Assembly (NCBI GenBank): GCA_947464955.1
Contig: CANHZI010000004.1
Coordinates: 1 to 55,081, forward strand
DNA from: Oxalobacteraceae bacterium
GTDB taxonomy: Bacteria; Pseudomonadota; Gammaproteobacteria; Burkholderiales; Burkholderiaceae_D
DNA: 55,081 nt
Reading direction: 5' to 3'
Positions 8,984 through 17,147 of this stretch are shown piece by piece. The position numbers and the translations under genes are program-made. A model generated the notes under the pieces. It did not search any database. It worked only from the letters and a program-made list of their open reading frames with translations, and was not told where the DNA came from. The stretch's first letter is position 1; every line of letters begins with the position of its first letter.

Positions 8984-9928
8984 ATGAAAATTGCGTTTAT
9001 TACCGACCCACTTGAAGGCTTCAAGATCTATAAAGATTCGACCTTTGCCATGATGCGCGAAGCGAGTCGTCGCGGCCATCAGATTTTTGCTTTTGGTCCG
9101 CAAGATATGGCACTCATTTCTGGTCAAGTGCGAGCCAAGGTTTGTGAAGTGACATTGACTGGTGAAACCGACAATTGGTATCGTCTCTCGCCTGTGGCTG
9201 ATGTTGTGCTGTCCGATTTCGATGCAGTACTCCAGCGTAAAGATCCACCGTTCGATATGGAGTACATTTACGCCACCTATTTGCTCGATTTAGCAGAGAA
9301 GCAGGGGGCGAAAGTGTTTAATAAGCCCTCTGCAATTCGGGACCACAATGAGAAGCTTAGTATTGCTCAGTTTTCTCAATTTATGACGCCAACTTTGGTC
9401 ACCCGTGATCAATCTAGAATTCGTGCATTCTTCGCCGAACACCGCGATATTATTTTGAAACCACTCGATGGTATGGGCGGTGCTGGTATTTTCAGAATTC
9501 GTGAAGATGGCATGAATCTCGGATCAGTGATTGAGACCTTGACCCTGAATGGGGCGAGTACGATCATGGTGCAGAAGTATATTCCCGAGATCGTACATGG
9601 CGATAAACGCATACTCCTAATTGGCGGCAAAGTCGTGCCCTTTGCGTTAGCACGTATTCCACAAAATGGCGAAGTCCGTGGAAATTTAGCCGCAGGTGGT
9701 GTTGGTGTTGCGCAGGAATTAAGTGCGCGTGATCGCGAAATTGCAGAAACTTTAGCGCCAATACTGTACCAACGCGGCTTGTTGCTGGTAGGATTAGACG
9801 TGATTGGTAGTTGTCTGACGGAGGTGAATGTCACGAGTCCGACCTGTTTCCAAGAAATCACGCAGCAAAAAGGATTCGATGTGGCGGCAATATTCGTCGA
9901 TGCTTTAGAGTTGGCAGTGGCCGCATAA
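8984..9928 (+). CDS. gshB: Glutathione synthetase
   Basis: A 314-residue ATP-grasp enzyme that adds glycine to gamma-glutamylcysteine. The N-terminal domain begins KIAFITDPLEGFKIYKDST, a signature of prokaryotic GshB. The RKDPPFDMEYIYATYLLD substrate segment, the ILKPLDGMGGAGIFR ATP-grasp loop and the VTSPTCFQEI segment near the C-terminus are all present. Length matches E. coli GshB (about 316). It lies between gshA and the PTS EIIA gene, 72 bases before the latter, in a probable five-gene operon. Confidence 0.96.
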   Translation: MKIAFITDPLEGFKIYKDSTFAMMREASRRGHQIFAFGPQDMALISGQVRAKVCEVTLTGETDNWYRLSPVADVVLSDFDAVLQRKDPPFDMEYIYATYLLDLAEKQGAKVFNKPSAIRDHNEKLSIAQFSQFMTPTLVTRDQSRIRAFFAEHRDIILKPLDGMGGAGIFRIREDGMNLGSVIETLTLNGASTIMVQKYIPEIVHGDKRILLIGGKVVPFALARIPQNGEVRGNLAAGGVGVAQELSARDREIAETLAPILYQRGLLLVGLDVIGSCLTEVNVTSPTCFQEITQQKGFDVAAIFVDALELAVAA

Positions 9929-10000
9929 ACACAATTCAGATAATTGATCGCAGTGATCGACGAGCCCATGTAAGTCATGGCTCCGATTCAGGATAGCACT

Positions 10001-10408
10001 ATGGTAGGTTTACTTTTAATGACACATGCGCCACTGGGTAGCGCTTTTATTCAAGCTGCTAGCCATGTATTTCGTGGCCAGCCTGAGCGACTAGAAGCGA
10101 TTGATGTCATTGCGGATCAAAATTTGGATGAGGTCAACCGTTTAGCACGCGAAGCGATTGCGCGCTTGAACGACGGTTCTGGCGTGTTGATCTTAACTGA
10201 TATCACTGGCGGCACGCCCGCTAATTGTTGTCGTCAACTTGCCGATCCATCAGAAGTCGCGGTGATCGCTGGTATTAGTTTGCCGATGTTGTTACGCGCG
10301 ATCACCTATCGTCAAGATACACTGGATGTAGTCGTCGAAATGGCCTTGGCGGGCGGACAGAATGGTGCGATGCGAGTTGATAATCGAATTCGTATTGGAC
10401 AAACCTAA
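10001..10408 (+). CDS. PTS EIIA component, mannose/fructose family (regulatory)
   Basis: A 135-residue phosphocarrier of the PTS-man EIIA fold. The phospho-acceptor His is H9 in the LLLMTHAPLG segment, and DITGGTPAN (near 60) is the second family signature. I prefer the ATG at 10001, which has an AGGAT ribosome site 8 bases upstream, over the in-frame ATG at 9977. No EIIB, EIIC or EIID gene is nearby, so this EIIA probably acts in regulation, taking phosphate from HPr rather than feeding a sugar permease. The ptsH gene follows after 34 bases. Confidence 0.9.
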   Translation: MVGLLLMTHAPLGSAFIQAASHVFRGQPERLEAIDVIADQNLDEVNRLAREAIARLNDGSGVLILTDITGGTPANCCRQLADPSEVAVIAGISLPMLLRAITYRQDTLDVVVEMALAGGQNGAMRVDNRIRIGQT

Positions 10409-10442
10409 TCATCAAAGAACCTATTTTTCTAGGATAGCAAAC

Positions 10443-10712
10443 ATGATTCAACAAGAAATCGAGATCATCAATAAATTAGGTTTGCATGCGCGTGCGTCGG
10501 CTAAGCTGACTCAGCTTGGGGGCAAGTTTAAGAGTGAAGTGTGGCTGACTCGCAATAATCGTCGGGTGAACGGCAAGTCGATTATGGGCGTTATGATGCT
10601 CGCCGCAGGTAAAGGTAGCAAGATCTTGTTGGAAACGAATGGCGAAGATGAGCAAATCTGTTTCGATGCGATTGCCGCATTGATTAATGATAAATTCGGC
10701 GAAGGCGAATAA
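10443..10712 (+). CDS. ptsH: Phosphocarrier protein HPr
   Basis: An 89-residue HPr. The active-site H15 lies in NKLGLHARAS, and S46 in NGKSIMGVMML matches the regulatory serine position that HprK kinases modify in some bacteria. HPr takes phosphate from enzyme I and passes it to EIIA. The ATG at 10443 is chosen because it gives the standard HPr N-terminus and has an AGGATA ribosome site; an upstream in-frame ATG would overlap the EIIA gene. It sits between EIIA and ptsI in one operon. Confidence 0.96.
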   Translation: MIQQEIEIINKLGLHARASAKLTQLGGKFKSEVWLTRNNRRVNGKSIMGVMMLAAGKGSKILLETNGEDEQICFDAIAALINDKFGEGE

Positions 10713-10786
10713 CATTACTGCATGACTGTTTGCAGCAAAGGTTTGATCAAACGCTAGTCAGCGTATTAGCATCTGTGGGAGATTCA

Positions 10787-12553
10787 GTGGCGTCATTTAC
10801 TTTACAAGGTATTCCAGTTTCTCGCGGTATTACCATTGGACGCGCGCATCTTCTGCGCCCTGCGGCAATGGATGTACAGCATTATTTGATCGCACAAGAG
10901 CAAGTCGAAGCTGAAGTTTCTCGCTTACAGAGCGCCATCGCCCAAGTTCAACTAGATTTGCAATCCTTGTGGGCGGACTTGCCTACGGATGCGCCCACTG
11001 AGCTTGGCGCCTTTCTCGACGTCCACGCTTTAATATTGTCTGATCCAATGTTGTCTGAGGCTCCCTTAGACATTATCCGCACGCGCCATTACAACGCTGA
11101 ATGGGCGCTGGTAACTCAAGTCGACGCTTTATCCGCCCAATTCGATGAAATCGAAGATGAGTATTTGCGTGAACGTAAAGCCGACATTCAACAAGTCGCT
11201 GAACGTGTTCTCAAAGTCTTGACAGGGACCGCCCATCAATTGCCACGCGCAACGGGTGTAGACGAGCAAAACGCGAATATGATTGTGGTGGCACGAGACA
11301 TTTCTCCTGCCGACATGATGCAGTTTCGTGACGTCGCATTTACTGGTTTTGTGACTGACGAAGGTGGTCCTAACTCGCATACGGCCATTGTCTCGCGTAG
11401 TTTGGGAATACCCGCAGTAGTTGGTTTAGGCAATGCGTCGCAGCTGATTGAACAAGACGATTGGTTGATTATTGATAGTGATGCTGGTGTGGTGATTGTG
11501 GCGCCTTCACCGCTATTGATCTCCCAATACCGTGATCGCCAAGCCTTGCTGCTAAAAGAACGCAAGAAACTATCGAAACTGAAGAAAACGCCTGCGGTGA
11601 CATTGGACGGCGTTGAGATTCAATTGTTGGCGAATATCGAATTGCCAGAAGATGCAGTGACGGCGATGGAAGTGGGTGCCAGCGGTGTCGGTTTATTCCG
11701 CTCCGAATTCTTGTTTATGGGACGCACAGGAAGTGAGCTCCAATTGCCAACGGAGGAAGAGCAATTTGAAGCCTATAAAAAAGCCGTGCAGACCATGAAA
11801 GGGCGACCAGTCACCATTCGCACTCTAGACGTTGGTGCTGACAAACCGCTCGATAGTAGTGAACACAATATTTTGAATCCAGCTCTGGGCTTACGTGCGA
11901 TTCGCTATTGTCTGAAAGAACCACAGATTTTTCTCACGCAATTGCGCGCGATTCTGCGTGCATCTGCATTTGGTGAAGTCCACATTTTGATCCCGATGCT
12001 GGCACATGCATTTGAGATTGAGCAGTCTTTGGCGATGATCGCGCAAGCTAAGCAAGAATTGCGTCAAGAGTCATTTGCATTTGATGATGCAGTTAAAGTG
12101 GGCGCCATGATTGAAGTGCCGGCAGCGGCCCTGAGTTTACCGATGTTCGTGAAGAAGCTCGATTTTCTATCAATCGGCACCAATGATTTAATTCAATATA
12201 CCTTGGCAATTGATCGCGCTGATCATGAGGTTGCGCATTTGTATAACGATACTCATCCTGCCATTCTCCAATTGCTCGACATGACAGTTACCGCTGCCGA
12301 TCGTGCTGGCATTCCAGTAGCGATCTGTGGTGGCATGGCTGGTGACATTAAGCTGACAAGATTGTTGGTGGCCATGGGGTTCCGAGAACTATCAATGCCA
12401 GCGGCGATTTTGCCCGAAATCAAACAAGAAATTTTGCGTATGGATGTTGCACAGCTGCAGGCTAGCGCAAAGAAGATCTTACGTACATATGAACCAAAAT
12501 TGATTCAAGAATTATTGAATGCGATGCGCCACCAGGATTTTTCCCCAAACTAA
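10787..12553 (+). CDS. ptsI: Phosphoenolpyruvate-protein phosphotransferase (enzyme I)
   Basis: Enzyme I, 588 residues from the preferred start, transfers phosphate from phosphoenolpyruvate to HPr. The phosphorylated His (H198) lies in GGPNSHTAIVSRS. The PEP-binding domain shows the GASGVGLFRSEFLFM and SIGTNDLIQYTLA segments, and the active-site Cys appears in VAICGGMAGD. I choose GTG at 10787, which has GGGAG 5-6 bases upstream and gives the usual MASFTLQGIPVSRG start. The longer frame opens with TTG at 10730. It ends the gsh-PTS cluster, and no clear terminator follows. Confidence 0.95.
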   Translation: MASFTLQGIPVSRGITIGRAHLLRPAAMDVQHYLIAQEQVEAEVSRLQSAIAQVQLDLQSLWADLPTDAPTELGAFLDVHALILSDPMLSEAPLDIIRTRHYNAEWALVTQVDALSAQFDEIEDEYLRERKADIQQVAERVLKVLTGTAHQLPRATGVDEQNANMIVVARDISPADMMQFRDVAFTGFVTDEGGPNSHTAIVSRSLGIPAVVGLGNASQLIEQDDWLIIDSDAGVVIVAPSPLLISQYRDRQALLLKERKKLSKLKKTPAVTLDGVEIQLLANIELPEDAVTAMEVGASGVGLFRSEFLFMGRTGSELQLPTEEEQFEAYKKAVQTMKGRPVTIRTLDVGADKPLDSSEHNILNPALGLRAIRYCLKEPQIFLTQLRAILRASAFGEVHILIPMLAHAFEIEQSLAMIAQAKQELRQESFAFDDAVKVGAMIEVPAAALSLPMFVKKLDFLSIGTNDLIQYTLAIDRADHEVAHLYNDTHPAILQLLDMTVTAADRAGIPVAICGGMAGDIKLTRLLVAMGFRELSMPAAILPEIKQEILRMDVAQLQASAKKILRTYEPKLIQELLNAMRHQDFSPN

Positions 12554-12571
12554 TTATTGGTTGGGCCGCAT

Positions 12572-12697
12572 TCAATATGCTGACTCAAACTTTGCCAAAT
12601 CATTAGTCTTAAAGCGGTTCGCTTTACATGTCAAATACAAATAAATAGGCATTTTTACACGTTGCATAATTGCCACTCGGAAATGTTGGTTTTTCAT
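12572..12697 (-). CDS. Possible 41-residue small protein
   Basis: A short reading frame on the minus strand, convergent with ptsI. It begins ATG AAA AAC CAA and is preceded by GGAG with 7 bases of spacing, a near-ideal ribosome site. The predicted peptide (MKNQHFRVAIMQRVKMPIYL and 21 more residues) is basic, with a short hydrophobic patch in the middle. I recognise no family. Its 382-base intergenic setting gives it room to be real, but short frames with a good ribosome site also arise by chance. Confidence 0.3.
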   Translation of the reverse strand: MKNQHFRVAIMQRVKMPIYLYLTCKANRFKTNDLAKFESAY

Positions 12698-12748
12698 AAT
12701 ATTTCTCCGTAAAGTCCGAAAACCAGTGGTTTTTTGCCACTTGGTGAC

Positions 12749-12776
12749 TTGCCAATAGGCAAAAATGGAGTATATT
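12749..12776 (+). promoter_or_regulatory. Predicted promoter of the chemoreceptor gene with overlapping palindrome
   Basis: TTGCCA (12749-12754), a 16-base spacer and TATATT (12771-12776) form a plausible sigma-70 promoter, leaving a leader of about 155 bases before the chemoreceptor start. A perfect inverted repeat, TTGCC-AATA-GGCAA (12749-12762), covers the -35 box and could be an operator. The rest of the 12554-12935 gap holds only the possible small gene on the other strand. No sigma-28-type flagellar promoter was recognised. Confidence 0.4.
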
Positions 12777-12935
12777 CTAATCAAGCAGTGGACTTGTTTA
12801 ATGTGGCAAGCTCCCTCTTTTTTTCATGAGTAAGTACTTTTGATAAGAGAATTTCTCATGATTTGCACTCTCAGTTTCATGTAGTTTGCACTGATACAAA
12901 CTGGGTAAATTAACTCCTAACTTGGCTGAAATAAC

Positions 12936-14675
12936 ATGAACTTAACTACAATGAAAGTGGGTAAGCGCCTCGGGCTCGGTTTCGCACTCGTCTTTGTCTT
13001 GCTGATTGCGGTAACGGCACTTGGCATTTCAGGCATGTCGCTCATTCAAGATCGACTGGAAAATATTGTCAACGTCAGCAATAAGCAGAGCCGCATGATT
13101 TTGGATATGCGTGCGATTGTTTATGATCGCCAAGTTTCGCTGCGTAATTTGACTCTTTTGACTGACTTGGATGACATGGCGAAAGATCTGAAAAAGATCG
13201 AAAAACAGTCCAAGGATTACTCGGATTTAGAAGCTAAATTACTCGATTCATTGAAGAAGGATCCGAACTTCAGCAAAGACGAGAAAGATCTCCTCACTAA
13301 ATTGAAGGAAAAAGAAAAGGCCGCTGAGCCACTGCCAAATTTGGCGAAAGATTTAGGTCTTGCCAATAATCAAGAGGCAGCAACGATATCTCTAATAAAG
13401 AAGATTCGTCCAGTTCAAGATGCATGGCTGAACGTGCTTGATGAAATGGTGACCTTAGGTGACAAACAGGCGGTTGCTGTTGCTGAGGAAGCAAAGACAG
13501 CGTTTACGTTTTCACGCAATTTATTATTAGCACTCGGTTTAACCGCATTGATTTTGGGTATTGTCGCAGCGATCTTTATCACACGTAGTTTGCTCAAACA
13601 ACTCGGCGGCGAACCAGATTATGCGGCTGAAATCGCAAGCAAAATTGCTTCTGGTGATTTGTCAGGTGTGATCTACAGTGAGTCTGCTGATTCCGATAGC
13701 TTGATCCATGAGATGAAAACCATGCGTGATAGTTTGGTGAACATTGTCGGTCAAGTGCGGGTTGGGACCGACACCATCGCTACTGCATCACGGGAAATCG
13801 CTTCCGGTAACTTAGATCTCTCTTCACGTACTGAGCAACAAGCAAGTTCGCTGGAAAAAACGACAGCGTCAATGAAGGAATTGACAACCACTGTTAAACA
13901 AAATGCAGATAACGCACGTGAAGCGAACAAGTTAGCGGCGTCTGCATCGGATGTCGCACGTCAAGGAGGTGTTGTGGTCGCGGAAGTCGTTGATACTATG
14001 AGTTCAATCAATGAGTCAGCGAAGAAAATTGTCGACATTATTAGCGTCATCGATGGTATCGCATTCCAAACCAACATTCTTGCTTTGAACGCCGCGGTTG
14101 AAGCGGCGCGTGCGGGTGAGCAAGGACGAGGTTTTGCGGTGGTTGCGTCTGAAGTGCGTAGCTTGGCGCAGCGCAGTGCGGCCGCGGCGAAAGAGATCAA
14201 GACACTGATTGGTGACTCGGTTGAGAAAGTCGAAGTCGGTAGTAAATTGGTTGGCCAAGCAGGTGCCACAATTGATGAAGTCGTTTCCAGTGTACGCCAC
14301 GTGACTGACATCATTGCCGAAATTAGCGCTGCGAGCCAAGAACAAAGTACCGGCATTGAAGCGGTCAATTTGGCGATCATCGAGATGGATGGGATGACAC
14401 AGCAAAATGCTGCATTGGTAGAAGAAGCAGCAGCAGCAGCGCAGAGTTTGCAAGACCAAGCGGGTGAATTGGCTAGAGTCGTCAGTATCTTTAAGTTAAA
14501 CGTCGGTGAGCAAAGTATGATGGCGGCGCGTCAAAGCTCATCAACCGCACGTCCAGCACCGGCTGCAGCGAAGCCACAGGTGAAAGCGTCAGTGAAGTCT
14601 TTGCCGTCAGCTAAACCAGCGGCTAAGAAAGCGACACCGGCTAAAGCGAGTGATGACGATTGGGAAGAGTTTTAA
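12936..14675 (+). CDS. Methyl-accepting chemotaxis protein
   Basis: A 579-residue chemoreceptor. TM1 lies at about 11-33 and a periplasmic four-helix-bundle sensor at 34-188. TM2 is at 195-217, a HAMP-like linker begins at [12 protein letters not shown], and a long cytoplasmic coiled coil follows. The signalling tip has the [20 protein letters not shown] segment near 375. The C-terminus is an Ala/Pro/Lys-rich tether ending in DDDWEEF, which resembles the CheR/CheB-docking pentapeptide (xWxxF). It should therefore bind the adaptation enzymes and control flagellar rotation through CheA and CheW. The ligand is unknown. Two TonB_C mini-protein genes follow on the same strand. Confidence 0.95.
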   Translation: MNLTTMKVGKRLGLGFALVFVLLIAVTALGISGMSLIQDRLENIVNVSNKQSRMILDMRAIVYDRQVSLRNLTLLTDLDDMAKDLKKIEKQSKDYSDLEAKLLDSLKKDPNFSKDEKDLLTKLKEKEKAAEPLPNLAKDLGLANNQEAATISLIKKIRPVQDAWLNVLDEMVTLGDKQAVAVAEEAKTAFTFSRNLLLALGLTALILGIVAAIFITRSLLKQLGGEPDYAAEIASKIASGDLSGVIYSESADSDSLIHEMKTMRDSLVNIVGQVRVGTDTIATASREIASGNLDLSSRTEQQASSLEKTTASMKELTTTVKQNADNAREANKLAASASDVARQGGVVVAEVVDTMSSINESAKKIVDIISVIDGIAFQTNILALNAAVEAARAGEQGRGFAVVASEVRSLAQRSAAAAKEIKTLIGDSVEKVEVGSKLVGQAGATIDEVVSSVRHVTDIIAEISAASQEQSTGIEAVNLAIIEMDGMTQQNAALVEEAAAAAQSLQDQAGELARVVSIFKLNVGEQSMMAARQSSSTARPAPAAAKPQVKASVKSLPSAKPAAKKATPAKASDDDWEEF

Positions 14676-14711
14676 TAGCACCCAACAAAATAGAACGATA
14701 AGGTGATTGGT

Positions 14712-15050
14712 ATGCGAATTCGGATTCTTACAGCAGTAGCTTTAATGATAGGTGCGCTGGCCAATGCTCAGGCAGCTGTCAATCAACCAGTGATCGATAA
14801 TAAGTCTTGTGATGCACCTAAATATCCTAAAGCATCTTTGATGAACGAAGAGACAGGTACCGTAACACTCGGTTTTTTGATCGGTACTGATGGTAAAGTC
14901 ATTGAGTCGAAAATTGAAAGTTCTAGCGGTTCTAAAAGTTTGGACAAGACTGCTTTAGCAGCCTTGAGCCTATGTAAGTTCAAACCTGGTACTAAAGATG
15001 GTAAAGTGGAACAAATGTGGACTAAACTTGAGTTTCTCTGGAAGTTCTAA
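14712..15050 (+). CDS. Exported TonB_C-domain mini-protein, copy 1
   Basis: A 112-residue protein with a signal peptide (about 1-21) followed almost directly by a single TonB C-terminal domain. The YPKASLMNEETGTVTLGFL strand-turn and the DGKVIESKIESSSG segment are typical. It lacks the membrane anchor and Pro-rich spacer of a true TonB, so it probably cannot transmit proton-motive energy by itself. Two cysteines (in KSCDAPKYP and LSLCKFKPG) could form a disulfide. I use the ATG at 14712, with AAGGTG upstream, rather than the GTG at 14703. A close paralogue starts 43 bases downstream. Confidence 0.85.
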   Translation: MRIRILTAVALMIGALANAQAAVNQPVIDNKSCDAPKYPKASLMNEETGTVTLGFLIGTDGKVIESKIESSSGSKSLDKTALAALSLCKFKPGTKDGKVEQMWTKLEFLWKF

Positions 15051-15093
15051 AGAGCGATTCACTTTTCATTAACCAATAACAGCGAGTTTGTTT

Positions 15094-15438
15094 ATGAATT
15101 CTAAAATTTCTGCAATCGTTTCATGTGCTTTGCTGGCTATCTCAAGTACTAGCTTCGCTGCAGAGGTTGCACCAGTGATGGATAGTAAGTCGTGTGACCC
15201 ACCAAAGTATCCAAAAGCTGCGCTGATGAATGAAGAAACAGGGACTGTGTCCATGGGTTTCTTAGTCGGCGTAGATGGTAAAGTTGTTGAGTCTAAAGTT
15301 GAAAAATCGAGTGGCTCCAAGAGTTTAGATAAGGCGGCTTTAACGGCTTTGGCATTGTGCAAATTCAAACCTGGAACTAAAGATGGTAAGCCTGAACAAC
15401 TCTGGGCAAAAGTCGATTTTGTTTGGAAGTTAGAGTAA
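15094..15438 (+). CDS. Exported TonB_C-domain mini-protein, copy 2
   Basis: A 114-residue paralogue of the gene just upstream, with identical blocks such as LMNEETGTV, SSGSKSLDK and CKFKPGTKDGK. It has a signal peptide (about 1-22), the same two cysteines and the same single TonB_C domain. I choose the ATG at 15094 rather than a TTG two codons earlier. The pair is a local tandem duplication whose members differ mainly in the signal peptide and C-terminus. A strong terminator lies 27 bases after the stop, so the pair may form one transcript. Confidence 0.85.
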   Translation: MNSKISAIVSCALLAISSTSFAAEVAPVMDSKSCDPPKYPKAALMNEETGTVSMGFLVGVDGKVVESKVEKSSGSKSLDKAALTALALCKFKPGTKDGKPEQLWAKVDFVWKLE

Positions 15439-15464
15439 AGTTGGTAAACCATAGGTTTCGCAAG

Positions 15465-15498
15465 AACCCGTCACGGGTCAGTGGCGGGTTTTTTTTTA
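15465..15498 (+). terminator. Rho-independent terminator after the TonB_C pair
   Basis: A 10-bp stem (AACCCGTCAC with GTGGCGGGTT, one G-T pair), a 6-base loop GGGTCA and a run of nine to eleven T. It ends transcription of the two TonB_C genes before the aminotransferase gene. Confidence 0.88.
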
Positions 15499-15531
15499 GC
15501 TGTTCACACGAGTTTCTGTTGAGAGGATGTT

Positions 15532-16362
15532 ATGTATTTGACTTATATTGAGGGGCAGTGGCACGAAGGTAATACGCCTGTGATGGGAGCGATGGATCAT
15601 AGCGTTTGGTTGGGCTCGTCGGTGTTTGATGGTGCTCGTGCCATCCATGGTCACCTGCCTGATTTACGTTTGCATTTGCAACGAGCAATTCGAAGTGCGA
15701 ACGAGTTGGGACTGTCATGCCCCCATGACGTCGACCAACTTGAACACCTTTGTCGTGAGGGAGTCAGTAAATTCCCCGCAGATGCCGAGCTGTATATCCG
15801 TCCTCTTATTTTTGGTCAAGATGGTTTGTTAGTGCCGACGCGCTCAGGATTTGCTTTAACCCTGTTTGACGCGCCTGTTCCAAGCTTCCAAGGTTTTTCT
15901 GCTTGCCTATCCACACTAGCTAGACCGACGCCGAATATGGCACCAACCAATGCTAAAGCATCCTGCCTTTATCCCAATACCACGCGCGCCTTAGTCGATG
16001 CAAAGCAGCGCGGTTTCGATAATGCGGTCGTTTGTGATGCAGTGGGGAACGTCGCTGAATTTGCAACCGCAAATCTGTTTTTTGTTGATAAAGATGGCGC
16101 TGTCGTGACGCCGGTTGCTAATGGTTGTTTCTTGTCAGGCATAACGAGAGCAAGGGTGATTCAATTGCTAGCTGATCACGGGGTAGTTGTACAACAACGT
16201 AGTGTTCGACCTGCCGAGTTATTTGAAGCTAAAGAAATCTTCAATACTGGCAATTACGGAAAAGTAATTCCGTGCACACGCTTTGAAGACCATGAAATGC
16301 CCATCGGTGCAATCGCTAGCTTGGCTAGAAAGTTATACTGGGAGTTTATGCAATCGACTTGA
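15532..16362 (+). CDS. Class IV PLP aminotransferase (branched-chain aminotransferase-like)
   Basis: A 276-residue fold-type IV aminotransferase (PF01063). The N-terminal DHSVWLGSSVFDGARA segment, the PLP lysine in NAKASCLYPNTTRAL and the AEFATANLFFVDKDG and FLSGITRARVIQL segments are all in order. It is shorter than standard IlvE (about 305), and branched-chain, D-amino acid and aminodeoxychorismate enzymes share this fold. I call it branched-chain aminotransferase-like because of the N-terminal segment. A GAGAGGATG-type ribosome site precedes the ATG. It stands alone after a terminator. Confidence 0.85.
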   Translation: MYLTYIEGQWHEGNTPVMGAMDHSVWLGSSVFDGARAIHGHLPDLRLHLQRAIRSANELGLSCPHDVDQLEHLCREGVSKFPADAELYIRPLIFGQDGLLVPTRSGFALTLFDAPVPSFQGFSACLSTLARPTPNMAPTNAKASCLYPNTTRALVDAKQRGFDNAVVCDAVGNVAEFATANLFFVDKDGAVVTPVANGCFLSGITRARVIQLLADHGVVVQQRSVRPAELFEAKEIFNTGNYGKVIPCTRFEDHEMPIGAIASLARKLYWEFMQST

Positions 16363-16395
16363 TCGTAGATTTTTATGGTCGAACTACGGTTCTGT

Positions 16396-16962
16396 TCACG
16401 AGCTGCGCGCCTCATCGATTAATTGCATGAGGCGTGCTTCAAGATTGCGTGCAAGTTGTTGTCCTTTTGCCTTATGTAAAGCCTCCACATAATCATCACT
16501 TAGTGCAATAAAGTCCTCGATTGTTTCTGCACGCTCGACCCTCAGTTGCAGTGTAAAACCGCGAAGGCCGAGATTTCCTTTGATCGTCTCGGTAAAAAAA
16601 TGCCGAATTAATGCCAGTCTTTCACTCGCATTCATTGTCTTTTTCTCTGCGCTTATATCAGCATGATCTCTTTCGACCGTAACATGTTGAGTCGTCGAAC
16701 TGCCTTCCCGGATTGACTCTTTATCTGAAGTTAGATCGTGGTTAGAACTTGGTGCGATGAAGCCTCCCGCAAGGAGTTCTTCTAAATGTGCTTGTGTCAG
16801 CCCGATTGAGGCCAGTTTCTGTAGCAGCTCATCACTTCCATGCTTCCCGTCTATCATCACCAACAGTGGACGGAGTTTCGATGGCAATTGATATTTTCTA
16901 GTACTGATTTCTTCGCGGCCTTTTTCAGTCTTGTCGTAAAAGATCGTTACCATATTGAACAT
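16396..16962 (-). CDS. Unknown protein, possible winged-helix-like N-terminus
   Basis: A 188-residue protein of no recognised family. The N-terminal 75 residues (KTEKGREEISTRKYQLPSKL, then LLVMIDGKHGSDELLQKLA) resemble small regulatory helical domains that I recall in hypothetical proteins of other Burkholderiales. A polar linker (about 77-112) is followed by a helical C-terminal part (113-188) that includes an LRVERAETIEDFIALSDDYV segment. It has no signal peptide or membrane segment, so it is cytoplasmic. The start could instead be the ATG three codons later (16953). A role in regulation is a guess from shape only. Confidence 0.7.
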   Translation of the reverse strand: MFNMVTIFYDKTEKGREEISTRKYQLPSKLRPLLVMIDGKHGSDELLQKLASIGLTQAHLEELLAGGFIAPSSNHDLTSDKESIREGSSTTQHVTVERDHADISAEKKTMNASERLALIRHFFTETIKGNLGLRGFTLQLRVERAETIEDFIALSDDYVEALHKAKGQQLARNLEARLMQLIDEARSS

Positions 16963-17101
16963 ACCTAGATTGGAGGGGACAAGAAAACGAAACGCTTTTC
17001 ATTGTAATAATAGCCTTATTTTTAGGATAAGATTTAATATTGCGCAAGCATCGTTTCTCTAAGTTTTCAGTCTTTCTGGCCGCCGTTTTTCGATAGGAAA
17101 C

Positions 17102-17126
17102 AAAAAAGCCCACCGAAGTGGGCTTT
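17102..17126 (-). terminator. Rho-independent terminator of the MHS transporter gene
   Basis: A 9-bp perfect stem (AAAGCCCAC with GTGGGCTTT, 17105-17126) with a tight 4-base loop. Read on the minus strand it ends in a T-run. It lies 22 bases downstream of the transporter stop codon. Confidence 0.88.
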
Positions 17127-17147
17127 CTCGAATGAGAACTTTAAGGC

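Noticed and set aside
10730-10786. TTG start for ptsI at 10730
   Set aside because: GTG 10787 has GGGAG at proper spacing and gives the usual enzyme I start.
12554-12935. Cyclic-di-GMP (GEMM) riboswitch ahead of the chemoreceptor
   Set aside because: The conserved GEMM core and tetraloop-receptor sequences are not present.
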